Shown here: positions 61,003 through 64,000 of the stretch, one piece after another | Numbering within the stretch: position 1 is the first letter of the stretch | Layout of the letters: each line of letters starts with the position of its first letter | Source: Acidimicrobiia bacterium | Lineage (GTDB): Bacteria; Actinomycetota; Acidimicrobiia; Acidimicrobiales; Aldehydirespiratoraceae | Assembly: GCA_022828135.1 (NCBI GenBank) | Contig: JAJEJB010000035.1 | Span: 1-64,000 of the forward strand | Direction of reading: 5' to 3' | Length of the DNA: 64,000 bases | The notes under the pieces: generated by a model | Seen by the model: the letters and a program-made list of their open reading frames with translations, nothing else | Database searches by the model: none | Told to the model about the DNA's origin: nothing | Program-made: the position numbers and the translations under genes

Positions 61003-62377
61003 GTCGGCGGCTCACCGCATCGAGCACACGCTGGAGCGGCTACGAGCAACCGAAGCGCTCGTGCACGCATACGTGAATGTCGACGCCGGCGGAGCCCGGG
61101 CGGCCGCCCAGGCAGCCGACGCCACCGAGGCGGTGGGCGCACTGCACGGCTTGCCGTTCGCGGTCAAGGAAGTCATCGAGGTGTCGGGGATCCCGACGTC
61201 GGGTGGTTCGCGGGTGCTCGCCGACCACGTCCCGAAGCAGGATGCAACCGTCGTGCAGCGGCTTCGACGGGCCGGCGCAGTGCTGGTCGGCACTCAAGTC
61301 TCCCACGAGCTGACCTGCGGGCTCGACCAGCCGCCGACACGCAACCCGTGGGACCTCCGACGCTATCCGGGTGGATCGAGTGCCGGGGGCGGTGTCTCCG
61401 TGGCCGTCGGTTCCGCACATTTTGCGCTAGGAACCGACGCCGCCGGGTCCGTCCGCATTCCGGGCGCCATGACCGGCGTGGTCGGGCTCAAGCCGACCGC
61501 GGGCTACGTGAGCTCCCACGGTGTCGTGCGCGGCGCAACGGCACCGTCCATCGACCACGTCGGCATCCTCGCTCGGAGCGTCGGCGACGCGGCTGACGTG
61601 CTCGAGGTGATCGCGGGGCCTGACCCCGCCGACGCGGCCACCCTTCGGGCTACGCCCGCGCCCTCGTCGGCCGAGGGGCTGAGCCGGCTCCGAGCGTCGA
61701 TCGAAGGCACTCGACTGGCTGTGCTCGGGGAGGGCACGCAGTCAGCGCTCGACGGATTGGTCGCGCCCGAGCCGGACGTGGTCGAAGCGGTGCATGCGGC
61801 CTACCGGCAGCTGCAGGCTCTCGGGGCGACGCTGGTGCCGATCGAGCTCCCGATGCTGGTTCACAGCACCGAGGCGATCGTCACCTTCTTCTCGACCGAG
61901 CTGGCCGCGGCGCACCGTCAACTCCTGACTCACAAGCAGGAGCAGTACCACCCCGCGGTGGGCGCGATGCTCACCCTGGCCCTCGACACTCCAGCCGAAC
62001 AGATCGAACATGCGGTGGACACGCGCACGCGGCTGCGACACGAGGTCACCCAGAGCTTCCGTGCGGCCAAGATCGATGCCTTGGTGAGCCCGACTACGCC
62101 CCGGGCTGCGATGCCGCTCGACGCGTTCGATCCCGGGGAGGAACTGGGAACCCTCATCCCCTACACCTGCCCGTTCAACCTCACCGGACAGCCGGCCATC
62201 AGCGTGCCGTGCGGCTTCACGTCCGAAGGGATGCCCGTGGGGCTCCAAGTCGTGGGGCCGGAGTTCGGGGAGTCACAGGTCTTGCGAGTCGCGGCCGCCT
62301 ACGAGCAAGCAACCGGCTGGCACGACCTTCACCCCAGGATCATCACCGAGGCCGGGGCCGACTCGGACCGCGGCTAG
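60995..62377 (+). CDS. Amidase-signature-family amidase
   Basis: A 460-aa Ser-Ser-Lys amidase. The Lys is in LPFAVKEVIEVSG (about 57), the cis-Ser and nucleophile are in PGGSSAGGGVSVAVGS and LGTDAAGSVRIPGA (about 130-156). It hydrolyses linear amides, perhaps a late step that frees ammonia. GTG 60995 overlaps the SDR stop; the upstream frame is only the SDR shadow. Confidence 0.93.
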   Translation: MPESAAHRIEHTLERLRATEALVHAYVNVDAGGARAAAQAADATEAVGALHGLPFAVKEVIEVSGIPTSGGSRVLADHVPKQDATVVQRLRRAGAVLVGTQVSHELTCGLDQPPTRNPWDLRRYPGGSSAGGGVSVAVGSAHFALGTDAAGSVRIPGAMTGVVGLKPTAGYVSSHGVVRGATAPSIDHVGILARSVGDAADVLEVIAGPDPADAATLRATPAPSSAEGLSRLRASIEGTRLAVLGEGTQSALDGLVAPEPDVVEAVHAAYRQLQALGATLVPIELPMLVHSTEAIVTFFSTELAAAHRQLLTHKQEQYHPAVGAMLTLALDTPAEQIEHAVDTRTRLRHEVTQSFRAAKIDALVSPTTPRAAMPLDAFDPGEELGTLIPYTCPFNLTGQPAISVPCGFTSEGMPVGLQVVGPEFGESQVLRVAAAYEQATGWHDLHPRIITEAGADSDRG

Positions 62378-62397
62378 GCGAGACCACAGTGCGCACC

Positions 62398-63318
62398 ATG
62401 GCTCACGAACCTGGCCTCGATGCCCAGCACGATCGCAGGTGCGACGATCCGGTGATCCTGAATCAGTGGCATCCGGTTGCCGCGATCGGCGAGATCCCTC
62501 CCGCGGCCGTCAAGGAGACCCTTCTGCTCGGCGAGCCGATCGCCTACACCCGAGGCGACGACGGCGCGCCGGTCGTCTGGCGCGTCGAGCACACCGAGGT
62601 CGGCGAGACGCCGATCCCCGAAGAGGGCCGGCGGCTGCCAGCCCGAACCAAGTTCGGATACCTGTGGACCAGCATCGGCTCTCCACCGGCGCGGCTGTTC
62701 TCGCTTCCGGAGGTCGATGAGCCCGGCCGGATCGTCCACAACGCGATCACGATCGGCATCAACGTGTCCGCGCCGCGTGCCGTGGAGAACTTCCTCGATG
62801 TCGCCCACTTGGCATTCGTGCATCCCGGGTCGCTGGGGGAGGAGCCCCACACGGAGATCCGGGACTATGAAGTCCGTACGGTGGACGGTGACATCTGGGC
62901 GTCGGACATCCTTCTCTACCAGCCGAGGATGGCGGCCGAGTCGACGAGCGCGGGGGTGGCGGAGTACATCTACCGGGTACCCCATCCGCACTGCGCCGTG
63001 CTCTACAAGAGGACCGAGACAGCCAGCGACCGCATGGACATCTACGCGGGGTTCGTGCATGCACTGTCCGAGGAACGGATTCGGCTCCACCTCTTCGATT
63101 GCGTCGTGGAGGGGAATGCGACCGCTGGTGATGTCCGGCGATTCGTTCAGACCATCGTCGGCCAGGACAAGTCGATCCTCGAGAATCAGAATCCGAGGCG
63201 ACTCCCCCTGGACCCCCGCGCTGAGACTCCTGTGAGAGCGGACAAGTCGTCGATCGCCTATCGGCGCTACCTGACCGAGATCGGCTTGAACTACGGCGTC
63301 ATACGCGCCCAGGAGTGA
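62398..63318 (+). CDS. Ring-hydroxylating oxygenase-like protein lacking the Rieske cluster
   Basis: A 306-aa protein similar to VanA-type oxygenase alpha subunits: NQWHPVAAIGEIPPAAVKET (about 22-41) and LLGEPIAYTRGDDG match the start, and the mononuclear iron motif ENFLDVAHLAFVHPG (about 129-143) is complete. The CxH and CxxH Rieske segment, which should follow GDDG, is missing; the sequence goes straight to the later part (FGYLWTSIG). About 40 residues are absent without frameshift. It may use another electron donor or be non-redox. ATG 62398, 20 bp after the amidase. Confidence 0.75.
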   Translation: MAHEPGLDAQHDRRCDDPVILNQWHPVAAIGEIPPAAVKETLLLGEPIAYTRGDDGAPVVWRVEHTEVGETPIPEEGRRLPARTKFGYLWTSIGSPPARLFSLPEVDEPGRIVHNAITIGINVSAPRAVENFLDVAHLAFVHPGSLGEEPHTEIRDYEVRTVDGDIWASDILLYQPRMAAESTSAGVAEYIYRVPHPHCAVLYKRTETASDRMDIYAGFVHALSEERIRLHLFDCVVEGNATAGDVRRFVQTIVGQDKSILENQNPRRLPLDPRAETPVRADKSSIAYRRYLTEIGLNYGVIRAQE

Positions 63319-63367
63319 TTGGGTCCGGAGCCTGACCAGGTCCATCTGGACCAGTCGGTCGCTCGGC

Positions 63368-63373
63368 TAGCGT
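63368..63373 (+). promoter_or_regulatory. -10 box of the deacylase gene (leaderless type)
   Basis: TAGCGT lies 7 nt before ATG 63381, the same hexamer as for methyltransferase A. Confidence 0.5.
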
Positions 63374-63380
63374 CGGCACC

Positions 63381-64000
63381 ATGCTCGACCTTCTCATCCA
63401 GGGCGGCGACGTGATCGACGGCCGGGGCGGGCCCCGGCGCCGAGCCGACATCGGCATCGTCGGCGACCGGATCTCGGCCATCGGGAACCTGGTCAACGGA
63501 GGCGCGGAGGCCGCGGCCACCATCGACGCCACCGGCCTGGCGGTCACGCCGGGGTTCATCGACGTGCACACCCATTTCGACGCTCAGGTGTTCTGGGACC
63601 CGGACCTGTCGCCGTCGCCGCTGCACGGCGTGACGACCGTGATCGGCGGCAACTGCGGGTTCACCATCGCACCCTTGGGCGACGACCCGGCCCACGGCGA
63701 CTACCTGATGCGGATGCTGGCCCGGGTTGAGGGCATCCCGCTGGAGGCGTTGCAGCAGGGCGTGCCGTGGAGTTGGCAGACCACGGCCGAGTACTTCGAC
63801 GCCATCGACGGGAACGTGACCGTCAACGCCGGGTTCAAGGTGGGCCACTCGGCCCTGCGCCGGGTGGTGATGGGCGACGACAGCGTCCGCCGGACCTGCA
63901 CCGACGAGGAGCTGGAGGCGATGAAGGGGCTGTTGCGCGACGGCCTGGAGGCCGGGGCGCTGGGGTTCTCGTCGTCGTGGTCGCGCACCCACAACGACCC
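63381..64000 (+). CDS. N-acyl-D-amino-acid deacylase (amidohydrolase), 3' part outside window
   Basis: The first 206 codons of an amidohydrolase. LLIQGGDVIDGRGGPRRRAD at the N-terminus, the metal motif GFIDVHTHFDAQ (about 53-64) and TVIGGNCGFTIAP (about 85) match D-aminoacylase/N-acyl-D-glutamate deacylases. The frame is open to the window end. It is separated from the amidase operon by 62 bp and has its own -10 box. Function by family only. Confidence 0.9.
   Translation, partial: MLDLLIQGGDVIDGRGGPRRRADIGIVGDRISAIGNLVNGGAEAAATIDATGLAVTPGFIDVHTHFDAQVFWDPDLSPSPLHGVTTVIGGNCGFTIAPLGDDPAHGDYLMRMLARVEGIPLEALQQGVPWSWQTTAEYFDAIDGNVTVNAGFKVGHSALRRVVMGDDSVRRTCTDEELEAMKGLLRDGLEAGALGFSSSWSRTHND

Overview
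The window is GC-rich, densely coded and strongly biased to G/C in third codon positions. Its backbone (uvrA-uvrC, rapZ, gap-pgk-tpiA-secG) follows the order known from Actinobacteria. A 13E12-type DUF222/HNH gene, a Ddn-like F420 reductase and two PPOX/F420-type proteins agree with this. Many genes have a TAnnnT-like -10 box ending 6-7 nt before ATG or GTG and no Shine-Dalgarno sequence, so leaderless transcription looks common, another actinobacterial habit. The mix of sulfatase, PhyH, DMSP-lyase-like cupin, hydantoinase, many SDRs and N-heterocycle catabolism suggests a marine or host-associated lineage, perhaps class Acidimicrobiia. That placement is inference; there is no marker rRNA in the window.

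Layout. 1-2.9 kb: a truncated unknown gene, a DUF222/HNH endonuclease, a small protein with an 18-bp tandem repeat in its 3' end, and a PP2C phosphatase. 3-7.8 kb: uvrA (with a LexA/SOS-type box) overlapping uvrC. 7.8-18 kb: an insertion hotspot between uvrC and rapZ. It holds an NCS2-like permease, an SDR-head/uvrC-tail fusion remnant, two lower-GC unknown genes, an atypical LuxR-type regulator that runs into a second uvrC-tail remnant, and an SDR-hydantoinase/oxoprolinase-FAD oxidoreductase operon. 18-22.2 kb: rapZ, gap, pgk, tpiA, secG, with no yvcK or whiA between rapZ and gap. 22.3-42.5 kb: accessory genes, including paired methyltransferases, a DUF3467 operon with a 57-aa partner, a CDF transporter, tRNA-Leu(GAG), three toxin-antitoxin pairs, PhyH, DUF4242, a CMD-family gene with an in-frame UGA in its CxxC motif, a sulfatase/F420 reductase/DMSP-lyase-like operon, a Rieske oxygenase, SDRs, a carbonic anhydrase and an MBL hydrolase. 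42.5-64 kb: a catabolic island.

The island joins a BMP-type (nucleoside-like) ABC importer to an adenosine-deaminase-like enzyme, an M20 amidohydrolase, a three-subunit molybdenum hydroxylase, a 2OG-Fe(II) oxygenase, a CDA-fold deaminase, a cyclase-family hydrolase, a VOC protein, a PuuE-like deacetylase, two SDRs, an amidase, an oxygenase without a Rieske cluster and an N-acyl-D-amino-acid deacylase. The likely logic is uptake, hydroxylation, deamination, ring opening and amide hydrolysis of a purine-like or other N-heterocycle. Three promoters in the island share a 19-bp quasi-palindrome 20-21 bp upstream of a TTGAC(A/G)-N17 promoter, and one copy overlaps the start codon of the LysR gene. 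This points to one regulon under that LysR protein.

Main points for follow-up: (1) a candidate selenoprotein of the AhpD/CMD family with a CxxU motif and a SECIS-like hairpin at 28195-28725; (2) the uvrC/SDR hotspot with three copies of the uvrC tail; (3) the LysR regulon; (4) a DMSP-lyase-like cupin beside a sulfatase; (5) a ring-hydroxylating oxygenase that keeps its mononuclear iron motif but lacks the Rieske motif.
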